Origin: Ecdyonurus torrentis
Lineage: Eukaryota > Arthropoda > Insecta > Ephemeroptera > Heptageniidae
DNA length: 64,000 nucleotides
NCBI GenBank assembly: GCA_949318235.1
Contig: OX439127.1
Location: 36,218,656-36,282,655, forward strand
Direction of reading: 5' to 3'
Position numbers and translations under genes: made by a program. Shown piece by piece: positions 23,998 through 39,019 of this stretch (position 1 is the stretch's first letter; every line of letters begins with the position of its first letter). Below the pieces are notes generated by a model, which saw only the letters and a list, made by a program, of their open reading frames with translations, was not told the origin of the DNA and did no database searches.

Positions 23998-25087
23998 TTT
24001 TTTTTTTTTTTTTTTTTTTTTCATTTAAGAGAAGTATTTTTATAATACAAGAAGCAAAAATTAATCATCATTAATCAATACAAACAGCAAAAAATTGTTC
24101 AACATTTTATAAATTATCAAGAAAGAATTTTTTCATATTAAATTTCGTTTCATTTTTATTTGCAAAACTTTTTAATTCTGATGGAATTTGATTCCATAAT
24201 TTAGGAAGTAAAAATTTTTTTGTCCTTTCAGTGAATCTATTTACAATTTTTGGTACAAATAAAGGATTGGTCACTGCTGTTCTGGTACTATAAATATGAG
24301 TTCTCGGTATACCATGAGAATTTTCAAAATAATTTTCACAAATAAAAGAACATTTAAACATTTCTTCTATTGGCAATATCTTAAAGTACTTAAAATATTC
24401 AAGATCACTTTTTAGCTTATTTCCTTTTTTTAAAATTTTTAATATTCTTATTTGCATTTTTTTCAATTCCCATAATTTACCTGATTTAGTACAACCATAA
24501 GATAATAAACCGTATAATATATGTGGATGTACAAAAGAAAAATATAATTGTCTCATCGTCTGTTCATTCACATATGATCTTACTGTTTTTAATTTAAAAA
24601 TTGCAGATCTCAATTTATTTAACAGTTGCATAATATGCAAATCCCAATCAAATGTTTGATCAATAATAGCTCCTAAGTAATTATAATTATTTACTTGTTC
24701 TACAAACTCACAATTACAATTTAAAGTAAAATTATGTAAACACTTATTAGTATGAGCTCTTAATTGAATATTTTGCATAGTATATGTATACTTATTAAAA
24801 ATGTGCATAACTTTTGTTTTTTTCCTATTAATTAATATTTTCCTATCATGCGACCATTCCAAAACTGAATCAAAATCATTTTGTAACATTTTATTTGCAA
24901 CTTCAAAGTTACTATGAGCCGCTATCATAAGTAAATCATCGGCAAACATTTTTGCTTTACAATATTTTAGTAAATTAAAAATTTTGTTAACATAAATTAT
25001 AAAGAATTTAGCACTTAAGACCCCTCCTTGTATTATACCGCATTTTATTATTTTAATTTCACTTACAATTTTTTTACTATACTTCAA
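23998..25087 (-). mobile_element. 5'-truncated, poly(A)-tailed LINE (CR1/Jockey-type)
   Basis: On the minus strand the order is: reverse-transcriptase coding sequence (25087 down to 24107), an 85-base 3' untranslated stretch, then a 24-base poly(A) tail (plus-strand T run 23998-24021). The 5' part of the element, including any first ORF, endonuclease and the N-terminal half of the reverse transcriptase, is missing. That is usual when target-primed reverse transcription stops early. It lies about 155 bp beyond the right target duplication of the hAT-like element. A clear duplication flanking this LINE was not found. Confidence 0.82.
24107..25087 (-). pseudogene. LINE reverse transcriptase, C-terminal 326 residues (5'-truncated)
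   Basis: This is an uninterrupted frame of about 326 residues. The first codon is TTG, not ATG, and a stop lies three codons further upstream, so the frame begins at the truncation point and not at a real start. Residues 17-24 (GIIQGGVL) match the conserved (G)xxQGxxL block of retroelement reverse transcriptases. Residues 48-51 (FADD) are the catalytic motif with the paired aspartates. YLG near residue 137 and HILYGLLSYG near residue 190 are the later thumb-region landmarks of CR1/Jockey/L2-group LINEs. LPKLWNQIPSELK near the C terminus is the usual tail motif. The natural enzyme copies element RNA onto nicked chromosomal DNA. This copy lacks the fingers and the first catalytic aspartate region, so it cannot be active. 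The absence of internal stops over ~1 kb suggests a recent insertion. A second relic of the same family lies at 25759-25993. Confidence 0.85.
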
Positions 25088-25758
25088 AATATATTATATA
25101 ATATTACATTAGTTTTATAAAAAAGTATAATATGTAATTAGCAGAAGGATAACGTTTTATTGTTTTTATAATTATGTTTCATGTTCCAAGTATATACTCA
25201 TTGCAATCATGTAATCTTTGATTAATGTAAATATAATTGCTTTCAAATTTTCAAACTTTTACTGTAATATTCTGGTCAAGGATGTTTGAAATAGCAGTTT
25301 ATACTTCTTAATAAAATGTATATCATTATTAGGAATAAAACCAATGTTGTATATAAATATAACGTGCCGAGTTTGAACTATTTAATGATTTACCTTATCG
25401 TGTAAATCAACCTTATATAAAAATAATCTCTTTTTTTTTTTCACTATATCAAATATTTATATTATATTTGACTGAAATGTTTTATTTTATTAGAAACATT
25501 CATAAAAAGTTAGGCATCAATTTTATGAATGTTCGATATTTCTTAAATAATCGTTTACTTAACCAAAATCTGCTATTTGAAATGGCAACATTTGTGGGTG
25601 ATAATGCAAACTAAAATTTTGCTGGCTTTATTATATATAGCAAAGTGTCACTATTTTAAAATAGGCAATTAATTAAATCAATTCAATGAGCTCTTTGAAA
25701 ATTTTCCCAGTAAATATTTTATCTTAAGAATGTGAATTCTGTCATTTTGGTCACTCTT
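25088..25758. other. AT-rich spacer between two LINE relics, with a perfect hairpin
   Basis: Contains a perfect 13-bp stem (AACATTCATAAAA at 25495-25507 with its complement at 25521-25533) around a 13-base loop. No coding sequence recognised. Confidence 0.65.
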
Positions 25759-25993
25759 TTAAAACAATAATTTTTTAGTTTCTTCAATAGGCAAAATACT
25801 AAAGTGCTTAAAATAGTCACTATCATTATCAAATTTTTTACCTTTTTTTAATAATTTAAGAATTCTTACGTGCATTTTTTTCAAGTACCATAATTTATTT
25901 GATTTAGTAAACCCATAGGATAATAATCCATACAAAATATGAGAATGTACAAAAGAAAAATATAAAATTCTCATTGTTTTTTCATCTACATCT
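25759..25993 (-). pseudogene. Second relic of the same LINE reverse-transcriptase family
   Basis: About 78 residues on the minus strand, from DVDEKTMRILYFSFVH to HFSILPIEETKK, are clearly homologous to the segment YVNEQTMRQLYFSFVH to YFKILPIEEMFK of the RT at 24107-25087, including H-ILYGLLSYG. Upstream the match stops near 25993, and downstream the similarity ends at 25759. Only a central slice of the thumb and C-terminal region is left. Both relics share the same strand and are about 0.7 kb apart. This could be two insertions of one family or a rearranged single element. The substitutions make two insertions more likely. Confidence 0.8.
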
Positions 25994-26513
25994 AGAATAT
26001 TTGAATATTTTTATTCATTTTAAAATAGTTACAATATTAAACCTCTTGTTATTGAAAATATATAAGAATGTTTTGGTTATTATGGTATTAAATTTGCTTT
26101 GTACTTTGAGATATAAAAACGTAGAATGGAGAAATAGAAATTAACAATAAAGTAAAAAAATAATAATAACTAATAACAAACAATCGTGTATTGTTATAAA
26201 TAATAAAATATAATCTTCGATATGTTTCAATATTTCTTTTCAATACTAACAAGAAAAAAATATGAAAAAAATATATATTTTTCTCAATACTAAAAAGAAA
26301 AAAATACAAAAGGAGAATTAAAAATCTTTTTAAAAAAAAAATAATAAAAAAGAAGAAAGAAAGGAAAAGAAAGAAAGAAAGAATAGAAATTTCTTTTCAA
26401 TAAAATCAAAGTGACGTTTACGTGGAGCTTGCAATATTTAAGTCGTTCAAGTGTATTGTAAAATATCAAGCTATATACCACTTTAACGTTCAAATATATT
26501 ATACAGTATTTTA

Positions 26514-26514
<1 letters not shown>
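25994..26514. other. AT-rich non-coding DNA, no gene seen
   Basis: Includes purine-rich AAAGAAAG sequence at about 26350-26385. Minus-strand open frames here are F/Y/S low-complexity. Confidence 0.55.
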
Positions 26515-26610
<96 letters not shown>

Positions 26611-26611
26611 C
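26515..26611. repeat. (TA)n then (CA)n compound microsatellite
   Basis: A pure TA array of about 43 units to 26600, followed by five CA units. Confidence 0.92.
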
Positions 26612-27552
26612 AAGATGAGAATAGATTTTATTATTCGATTATCTCTAGAAGTCCAAAATTATAATATAACAGTAATACATAAAACGTTGACAGCGATACA
26701 GAAAAAAAAAAAAAACTTAAAATAATACTTTTTAATTAATATAAATAATTATATATTTAGATTTTTATTTAAAATTCATATTATGTTTTATGTGTACGTA
26801 AATTATATTATAAAATACTTAATTTTCCTGTTGTTTTAAAAGGATTATTAAGGCAGCTTATTAAATTTTACAATGTAATATGTTTAAAAACAAACAAAAC
26901 AAAAGTGTACGCTGTTATTTAAAACTTATTCTTTTCTTGGTAACGTTTTTTTTATATATATATATATATATATATAAGTTTACTAATGTTTTTATTATTA
27001 TTCTTTATTTTTTGTTTTGTCATAAAAAGTTTTTAGAAAAAGGAAACATGATAAGTAAATAAACAATATTTACATTTTGTTTCTTCTGTAACTTATACTG
27101 TACTTTATATGATATGATGTTTTCTTACTGCCCGATTATTTAACTTTTTATATTGCAAGCATTGCTTTTCCAAGAATTTAATCAACGGTTGAGATTCTTG
27201 TAGTTAAAATTAAGCAACTTAAATAGTTAGGGGGGAAAAAAGAAGGAAAAAAATAAAGTCAATATGATTGAGTTTTGTACAGTAATCTCGTGGTGGTGGA
27301 AAGAATGAGATTAGAACCTCGTTTTTAAGCAATACGTGTCAATCCTTTACCAGGGCAACTTAAGTTTGCTGTATCACCCACTGATATCTCTCATTTCAAA
27401 AGGCAGAAGGCCAAAGAAACGATTATCCAAGAATAATCAAACATTCTTAAGATCTCGTAATTATAGTTTCGATGATAGCGGGCTTCATTAAATTCTTATC
27501 ATATCCAATATTGACTTAGAATTACGTTTATTTCATTAACTGATTCAATACC
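26612..27552. other. AT-rich non-coding DNA with short TA tract
   Basis: A (TA)n tract lies at 26953-26976. No gene recognised. It ends at the SINE head. Confidence 0.55.
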
Positions 27553-27921
27553 GAGCTGGTATGGCCGAGTGGTGAAGGCAGCTGACTCGTAACTCTGTAC
27601 TCCTCACCGAGTATAGGTTCGAGCCACTGCTGGGTGCGTACGTGAAGTGTGAGAGCACAACACTTTGCACGATGCATGTTTACATGCATTCCATGACGAC
27701 GCATAGCATTCGGGAGGTGCATGATCGATGTGATTGCACCGACCAGCCTGCCTAGATGCTTCCACGGTTTCTCTAGGCTGTCATGGCGAATGCCGGGCTG
27801 TTTACTTAGGCCGTGGCCGGCCCGTGTGTGCTTTTCCATTAATTGAAAAGTCCTTACCTGTCGATAAGATAATTTCTTGACTGGGACTGGTATTGGTGTA
27901 GCACGATAATACAAAATGGCA

Positions 27922-27963
<42 letters not shown>
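27553..27963 (+). mobile_element. tRNA-derived SINE with 39-A tail (copy 2, fresher)
   Basis: The head starts GAGCTGGTATGGCCGAGTGG and holds an intact Pol III A box (TGGCCGAGTGG). The B box, GGTTCGAGCC at about 27618, is one position off the canonical GGTTCGANNCC. Between them GTACTC...GAGTAT can form an extra stem, the long variable arm of class II tRNAs (serine/leucine type). After the head come ~300 bases of tRNA-unrelated body shared with copy 1 (GATTGCACCGACCAGCCTGC, AGGCCGTGGCCGGCCCGTG), then ACAAAATGGCAAGC and an uninterrupted A39. The intact promoter boxes, long pure tail and good body suggest recent activity. I cannot match the body to a named SINE superfamily. The 149-residue minus-strand open frame across it is antisense to the SINE and not a gene. 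Confidence 0.88.

Positions 27964-30334
<2,371 letters not shown>

Positions 30335-30392
<58 letters not shown>
30335..30392. repeat. (GA)n microsatellite
   Basis: A pure AG array of about 29 units. Confidence 0.93.
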
Positions 30393-30394
<2 letters not shown>

Positions 30395-31019
30395 TTGTGT
30401 GTGACTCTTCTCATTGTAACGAGTTGAAAATTAACAATGTTTTAAAACAAATCACTAAATAAGAGTATACAGTATGTTATTATATCCTTACTACACTTAC
30501 AACTGTATACATATAAATGGAGTATTAAAGCTAAAAAAGTATAGTTAAATAAATGAGGCAATCAAATTATCGTTAAAAAAAAAGTTCATTACATACGACC
30601 AAAGTGTATAACTATACATGGATTAAATACGCAGTTTTATATACTATACTATTTTTTATCTACCTTGGCAAAGGATTTAATAGGTCTCTCTGTTGCCATT
30701 CATTTTGTTTAAATTTTTACATTAAATAAAAGGGATTTTTAAATAGTTAAGCTTTCTCAAGCAATGTTTAAAATAAATAAAACTTATAATTAATGTAAAA
30801 ATATTAGTAATAAAACTCACATAAACTTTTATAGATCTGATGCAAAAATAGTTTGCAAGTTCTATTAAATATACTGTATAATGAAAGTTAATTTTTAGTT
30901 GGTATATTCAAAGGAATTTTACTATAAATTATTGTAAAATTTTACAATAACTTTATACTACGCGTGCCTTAAATTATCTAAAGTATATACTATTCAAAAA
31001 TTCTTATAATATGATCTAT

Positions 31020-31062
<43 letters not shown>

Positions 31063-34000
31063 AAATCTTTGCGTCAATAATATATTGGATTGCTGTTACA
31101 GAAAAAAAAATCCCTTTAATATTACTATTTCTTTGCAAACCTCCCCAGGCTGTATATTATTATAAGTTATATACAATCTAAGAAAAATCCAGGTCAACAA
31201 TTTTTTTTATAATATTTTTTTACTCAAATATATGCGTATTCAATCAATAATTCAGTGAGGAAAAAAAACTATAATAATATCATATTATACTTGATATATT
31301 TAAAAATCGTTGAAATTTATTGGTTAAAATGTATTACTATAGATGCATAAGGTGTATCTCTATTTTCTTTATATCGCTTTTATATACTTTATATCTAATA
31401 AATCTCATATTGAGGATATCGTACGAGCTCGTCTAGAATACTTTTCTGGTGACTCAATTAAGTCCAATCATAAAATTGTTATAAATATTTTCTTTTTCTT
31501 TTTTTCTTTTCTTTTTAAAGAAATTACCATTTTATATGTAAATGAGGCTAAATGAGCTTCAATTAAAAAAATAAAAACTTTCTTCACTATTCAAATAAAT
31601 GCAAATAATATGTAAAAATCTGTGGTTATGCAATAACTGCATTAAATCAAAGTCCTTCATAAAATGGAAGGTAATATATTGCATACTTTTCATATAATTT
31701 ATAAAATGTTGTCTACATTTGGAAATATTTAAAAATATTTAATATTACACTGATTTCCTGATCATATTTTAATATTTTGAGACTTTCATATAATCTCTAT
31801 CTTATATAGCTTCCACATTTCTCTTGCATGTGAGTGTAACAAAAACTACTAATATAATACAGAAACTTCACAGGGACATACAGAAAACTAATTTTAACTC
31901 CCATTTATATCCTTTGTATAATGATAAATGGAAAATGTTAAAAAAAAAATTAGGAGAAACGAGTAATAAATAGTGTACAAGTTTATGCTAAAAAGTGCAA
32001 TGAGAACATAATGTAAATTCTTGTTGGCATCATTTTTGTTATACGCATCGTTGTTAGTAATAAATAACTTCTACTTTGCACGTGTTCTCGTCGGAATAAT
32101 TACTCTTTCCTGAGATTTATTGACTTTTTTTTCTCCAATATGTAAGTTTTTTTTTTTTTTTTTATTTCCTCTCTTTTTTTGTGTGTGTACAAGTGATAAT
32201 TTCAAGTGGAGAATCTATACATTTTCTAACTTGTAGGAAAAAAAATGAATAATACTCACACATACAATGTGTTTTGGGGTTACCTCGAAAACATATAAAA
32301 AAATTCTTCATTTTATATATAATATATATATTTTTTTTTATTGCGCCCATGTATACAGAACGTGAATGGAAAGAAAGGTAATTCAAACCGACTGCGCTGT
32401 TATTGTGTACATTCCAGAGAGAAAAGTAAAAGAAAAACAAATAAAATTTTCTTTTATAAATGTCTGTGTATGTAATAAAAGCTGAAGAATGTGTGGAGTT
32501 TGTTTCTTGTTTTGTTTTTGTAATCTTTGTGTTTATATGACAGTAAAGTGTGCACTTGCCAACAGAAAAAAAAAAAGAAAAAGAAAAAGAGCACTACTAA
32601 AATAACAAAACTTTACTTTTTCTCACTGCTTTTTTATTATCTATAATTAAATCTTATAATACATATTTTGTCTATAATGTAAGTACTCTATAATTATTAA
32701 TTATATAAATTTACTTCAATAACTGTTTGACAAGGTAACAAACTTTTATTTTATCACTTCTTATATCATAATAATTAAAATTATCAAGTCATAAAATGTA
32801 ATTTATTTTTGACTCAAATATTTTTAAGTTAATGAGACATAAGGTGATATTTATCAGGGCACTGAGGTCACTTACAGATCCTAGAAATTCTAGGGTGTTT
32901 CTATTCCCAGGACTAATCTAAGTGTTTTTATAAATAAAAACCATAATAAATATACAATGATAGTATATTTCTTTTAATACTACAATTTTTAAATAGTTGA
33001 TTTTCTTTAGAGGAATGGAATTATAAGCAGTGTTTTAGTAGTATTTATATGTACATTGGCCAACATGTAATACTGGAAAATGTATCTGTCATATTTTTTC
33101 GTAATATATTATATAAAATGACATACTTAAAAAAAAAAAAGTAAAATAAAAACACTAAAAATAATTCTGTTAAATATATAATCTATATCTATAATAAATT
33201 TCAAGTGAAAAAAAATTCGGAAAAAAAATAATTTTGAACAACATATTTACTGAGTTTAATATTAAATACATTTAACGCATCGTAAATATAAGTTTATGTA
33301 GAGGTTAGATTAATAATGTATTGTAACAAACCACAACATTTATATACTGCGGCTTTTGCTATCATGACATATGTGTGTGAAGACATGTGTTAGCGTTTTA
33401 TGTTGTCATTCGAGATGCCTCATAAAAATAACATGTAGAGAGAGTAACCCTAAGTTGCATCCCTTATGTTTAAAAAAAAAAGTATTTTGGTATATATTAT
33501 ATATACACTACAACTGTAGTCATGTATACAAAAAAGTTGTGATGTTTGTAGAGATAAATTATTAAAAAAAAAATTTTACTATACATCATGCGTATTTACT
33601 GATTTTTTTATACATATACATTGAATAAAGAAACATTCAAATGTGTCATCAAATCATGAAATATTTAAAATTAGTACAATAAAATAACATTATTAAAGTA
33701 ATGTAATTATTATTATTATTTTACCGAAGAGTCACTAATTTACTTGCCAAGTTAGAAATTTTATGTTTATGGCTTCTGCGACAATATTTCAAATAAAAAA
33801 AAATCTAACGACTAGATTCCTATAAAACTTTATATTTATGATTTACTTCATTACTTTTTTTTTCTTTCAATTTTATAATGAAATGTGTTTAAAATTTTCA
33901 ACAAGTATTGAGAATCAACAGTAAAATTGGCCCTCATTCAATTAACATCAAAATTTTAGATATATGATTATATACCGATGCATTCATATGTTATAGATAC

Positions 34001-34766
34001 CATTTTATTTGTTAAAATATATAGACATAAAGCATGAAAATTCTGTTTTTATCACTTGAAACCAACGTTTTTTTGTAACTTTTTCAATATGAAACTCGTG
34101 TTTAGTAAGTATAAATTAACAGAAGAGTTCAGTTAACAAAACAACACAAAATAGTTTTGAAAAATATGATGAAAATATTGTTGTTCCTATACTAGAATAT
34201 GTATGTGCCACAAAGATGGAAACCAAGCGCAGGGAGATTATGGTATTTATTCAGATAAAATTTCTCTTCGTCAATAAACATATTTCTATTGCCATTTTAT
34301 TGTATCGACCTCTATTTCATTACATAAACTACATTCTTTTGCATTAAAAAAAAAGGACTAAAAAGTATATAACCTAACCATACGATCATATAATTTCATT
34401 AATCTGCACTTCTACATATTAAAGCCAATTAAATTTTAATTAATTAACGTTAATGTGATTCTGCATATCTATTAATCTATAGATAAAAAAATACGTAATC
34501 AATTATAAAGCATTAATTATCATCAAAAAATTTAACAAAACTAATTGGACAAATACAAAAAAAAAAAAAAAAAAAAAAAAATCATTTCGACATTCAATTT
34601 TTTTCCCCATTTTTTATTAAAATAACTAGTTTATTTGTTATTATTATTATTTGCTACCTTTCAACATTTACCTACTCTCTCCTTGTTATGCATATTTTTT
34701 TTGTCTCCTAAAGGCAGAAAAAAAGTATTATAAAATAAAAACTAAAAACATTTTAATGATCATATA
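30393..34766. other. AT-rich gene desert with homopolymer runs
   Basis: About 4.4 kb without coding signal. Contains T38 at 31024-31061, T runs near 32148-32163, the palindrome CCTAGAAATTCTAGG at 32880-32894 and A25 at 34557-34581. Short open frames here are composition artefacts. Confidence 0.6.
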
Positions 34767-34797
34767 GCACACACGCACACACATCCACACCCACACC

Positions 34798-34829
<32 letters not shown>

Positions 34830-34836
34830 ATACATA
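34767..34836. repeat. Interrupted (CA)n with (TA)n tail
   Basis: CA units interrupted by CG, CATC and CACC variants, then pure CA and a short TA tract. Confidence 0.85.
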
Positions 34837-36193
34837 TATAGTTTTTTTAACATAAAATATAATAGTAAATTTTTCCCTTGTAATATATTGGATACATTAT
34901 CAAAATGCCAACATTTTGTAAAATTATTGTAGAGCTACTAAAAGTCTTTATCTAAACATTTTATTGTTAAATTATAAAGTTTTTAAACAAAATTTTCAGT
35001 GTATAAAGTTTTCTTTGTTACGATAAACTTACCACTTCGTTACGAGATGAAAGATACACTTTGGAATTATCAATATTTAATTGTCTTTTTTCCCCTTCAT
35101 AAAACCTTTTAAATTACAGCATATATATAGTTTCATATGCATTTTTTTTAAATAAGTATTTATTTCTCAATTAATATTAATATCTTGGTAAAAACTTTTT
35201 ACATGGAATGTTTCATGAATCTTATATACAGTATAAATCGTTGTAAACCTCAAGGAGAAAAAGAAGAGGACGCAGAAATTTTATTTAATGTACAGATAGC
35301 TAATCAAGAGCTAACGTAAGATAGATCTAAGATTTTAAGTTGACCATCCATATTATTCCTATTCCTATTCAATTTTCAAAGGGTTTTAATTAAATATATA
35401 AATGGTCAAAAGATCGTGTTGAAGAATATGAACTAGAAATAAGTAAATATAATATAAATAATAATTTAAATATTATTCCTATTATGGAATGCTGCTACTA
35501 AAGCGAAATACAAAGGCAGTATCCTGCAGTGTATGCAATTTCACGACATATGTAACCAACTGGTTGCATAACCACAAACCTTTCAGGCGCACTACTATTT
35601 CACATGACATGATATAATCGAAAAAAAACGAGGACAAAGTTGTCACATGCAATACTAGAGGATGCTGAGGGACAGACGTAAATACGTAACATTCTGTCAT
35701 AATATTATAAACCCACAAAAGCCTGCAAATATAAAACACGTAACTCAATTTTTATATTTTTCTTTATATAACTATCAATCTCATTCAAATATAAGATTAT
35801 TGTTACCACTTGTATATAATAAAAAAGAATACTATATTGATAAAAAATTATGAATATGTTATACTATTATTATGTACATATTTTGTTTATTCATTTTGAA
35901 ACTTTTGCAAAAGTTCTTGAGACACTTTTAAATGCAAACGATAAAAAAAAAAAAAAAAATAGTAATAATACTAAAAAAATCTTGTTACTTTATCATTCCA
36001 TTTTATATTATATAAAGCTATATTGAAAATAACTTTTAATAGAATTTCATTTCATAATAGATGAAAAAATATGAAAGAAAAGGAAAAAGTCAAAGAAATA
36101 TATTCTAAAGCTAATTCGTTTTTATAATTGTAATTTTCAATCACGGTATTAAGAAATTAACTATTAATGAAAAAACTTTTATCAAATTCTCTC

Positions 36194-36197
<4 letters not shown>
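34837..36197. other. AT-rich DNA with one slightly GC-richer block
   Basis: The block at about 35490-35720 has more G+C than its flanks and an 88-residue minus-strand open frame without any recognisable domain. I do not call it a gene. A17-type run near 35943-35959. Confidence 0.45.

Positions 36198-36278
<81 letters not shown>
36198..36278. repeat. Compound (CT)n(TA)n microsatellite
   Basis: CT array at 36198-36229 changes directly into a TA array to 36278. Confidence 0.92.
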
Positions 36279-36282
<4 letters not shown>

Positions 36283-36584
36283 TACGCTGTGTTAAATGTT
36301 GAAAAACAACGTAACAGTTTTTGAAACAATAAAAAAATGCTGATTCATACTTTTATATTTGAATAAAAGTGTATGAAAATATAATTTTATATCCATGTTT
36401 TAAAAATATAATATATCTACTATAAATAATATACGAGTATAAACATTTTGATAATACAGTATAACAGTTAACTACTTGTTAATTTATATTTTCATAAATT
36501 GTTGTACAGTACATACATATATACACTTTTAGTATAATAAGCTTTATAAATGCAGATTATAAAATCCTCATTACTTTATATACC

Positions 36585-36588
<4 letters not shown>
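36279..36588. other. AT-rich DNA with a small hairpin
   Basis: A CATAC-TTTTAT / ATAAAAGTGTATG stem with a 2-base bulge lies at about 36347-36377. Nothing else recognised. Confidence 0.5.

Positions 36589-36665
<77 letters not shown>
36589..36665. repeat. (GA)n microsatellite
   Basis: A pure AG array of about 38 units, the longest GA array in the window. Confidence 0.93.
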
Positions 36666-36668
<3 letters not shown>

Positions 36669-37851
36669 GAAGAGTTAAGTTTGAAAATTAACAGCTTATC
36701 AGTGGTGTTTTTACAGCTTATTGTATATAAGTATAATATAGTATTGAGCTTGGCGCGTAATACTGCTATCACTATGGTCTTCTTGTTATCTAACCCTCTT
36801 TTCTCACTCCTCTCATTTATCATCCTCCCACTTTTACTTAATTCCTTTTGAAACGATGAAATCGATACATCTTGATTAGACTTAATTAAAATCAACTATG
36901 GATTCACTAATAAGTTGTGGTGTCTCTTGAAATATATTTGAGATTCAGAATTTTTGGTAAAATATTGTAAACACCGACTAAGCTAATACATTTTACATTG
37001 ATCTAATAAACTCACCATATTTTCAATACCTTTGCAAATGTGTCTACACTTTTTACATGTATATTGAAGCCACAACACATATTATGAAAATAATTTTTTC
37101 TGGAACATTTTATCGTGCCGCAAGTATGCAATTTCTCGGGATGTACAAAAAGAAGAAGAAAAACAAAAAAGTTAACAATAATTTTAAAAAGAGAGGGGAC
37201 TCTTAAGCTTGAACATTTCCTTGTTCTGTATTTGTGTTGAAGGCATTCTTTATTATTTGAAAATAAGAAAAATGCTAAGATATACTCACAACAATTTATT
37301 ATTATAATTTAGTTGTAAATGTTTCATTTTTTGAAATATGAATTGTAATGTATGGAACAATTTACACATGAAGTAGTAATGTTTAAACTCAATTTTGTTA
37401 AAAAATAATGCACAAACAAAAAATTAGCAACAACTGTTATCAAATATACTATATAATATATTATATAATATAGAAACGTCCTAAAGATTGCTATTGTATT
37501 TCAGATATTTCAAAATCTATCATGAAAATTTTATTTAAATTATTATGAGCACTATTTTCAGAAATAAAAGTAGTATTATACGCTGTTGTTTTTATATATA
37601 ATATAAATTGTAATATAAATTATAAATGATGAGTTTCGTATATAATAATATAAAAGAAACTGTTTTTACATTGAAATAGTAATATTGAAATACAATTTTG
37701 CTACAAATACAATTACAATATCATTAAAATACCAATTATTACGTTGATTATACAACCTTCACAAAGTTAACTCATTTTGTGGTCAGACAGATTCACCCAG
37801 CTTTTATACATGTAGACTTGCCTCCGAGCAAAAGCTGCCATTCTCATGTAG

Positions 37852-37852
<1 letters not shown>
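36666..37852. other. AT-rich non-coding DNA, no gene seen
   Basis: No repeat family or coding sequence recognised. Confidence 0.55.

Positions 37853-37915
<63 letters not shown>
37853..37915. repeat. (CT)n microsatellite
   Basis: A pure TC array of about 31 units. Confidence 0.93.
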
Positions 37916-37919
<4 letters not shown>

Positions 37920-38915
37920 ACTCACTCGATATCTATACCATAACGTCTTCACTTTTGTGAATCCGAATATTTCAAACAAATGTTTATTTTGTAATAATTA
38001 ATTTATCGGTTGTCTTATAACATGGATAAAAAAAATTCACTCGAGTCAAGAAATTTTTAACTAATTTTTTAAATTTAATTTAACATGTATCATTGAAAGG
38101 CCCTGTCATTTTTTTTCTAGTAATTATGTTCGATTTAACTTTAATATTTTTTACACATTATTGTATAATTATGGACCATTATTATACTATTTTACAATGC
38201 ATATAGATATGGCATTTAAATATTTGAATCAAAGAGTTACTCACATAATAAGTAGTTTTTAACTTTTCTGTTATTTCTTTTTATCTCGCTATTAAATTTG
38301 TTTTGTTATATATATATTATTATTTATACAAGCAGATATTAAATGTAAGTTTTAAAAAATCTTTTGTTTACTTACCTTTCTAGCATTATCAAACACACAC
38401 ATAAAAATAATGCTTTTATGAAAACAAACAGAAAACTTATAAATATATTTAAAAGATTTAAAATATTTATAACATTTGCATAAAATATTATTGTAAAAGT
38501 TTTTTTATATATATAAGAAGGCATCTTTAAAGAATACTTACAGTAAAACATTTTTACTTTAAGGATTAAATTTATTTTCTATGTACTTTACATTATTTTT
38601 AGTGCAAGTCTGCATAATATTTTACTTGTGAAACTTATGTATGTGTAGTGTTTAGTTTACATAAAAGGGTTTGTGAACCGCAAGCGCACTGCAGTTCTCT
38701 ACTTCTCATGCTTGTCTTAAAGCTCTTATATACAGTATAATACTTTTTTTCCCTTCTTGTTCTTCTTGCATCATAAACAACTCAAAGTCATCTTCACGTT
38801 GCATTAGCACTACTTTCTTCTACTCTAAAGCACTTTCAAAACATATTGTAACATCTCAAATATCTTTATAAAACAATATTAAAAACTTTTTATATTTTAA
38901 TATATATAAATATAT
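37916..38915. other. AT-rich non-coding DNA, no gene seen
   Basis: A mildly GC-richer patch lies near 38650-38840. No gene or repeat recognised. Confidence 0.5.
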
Positions 38916-38943
38916 AATATATATATATATATACATATATATA

Positions 38944-39015
<72 letters not shown>
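38916..39015. repeat. Compound (TA)n(GT)n(TA)n microsatellite
   Basis: TA units, about nine GT units near 38944-38962, then a long pure TA array. Confidence 0.92.

Positions 39016-39019
<4 letters not shown>

Noticed and set aside
27553..27640. A possible serine/leucine tRNA gene
   Set aside because: The A and B boxes are present, but the acceptor stem does not close and the sequence runs into a 300-base body and A39 shared with 2939-3327, so it is a SINE head.
35482..35748. An 88-residue minus-strand frame in a slightly GC-richer block
   Set aside because: No domain recognised, and frame length is within chance expectation.
36347..36377. A possible microRNA hairpin
   Set aside because: The stem is too short (about 11-13 bp) for a precursor and the sequence is AT-rich, where such hairpins are common by chance.
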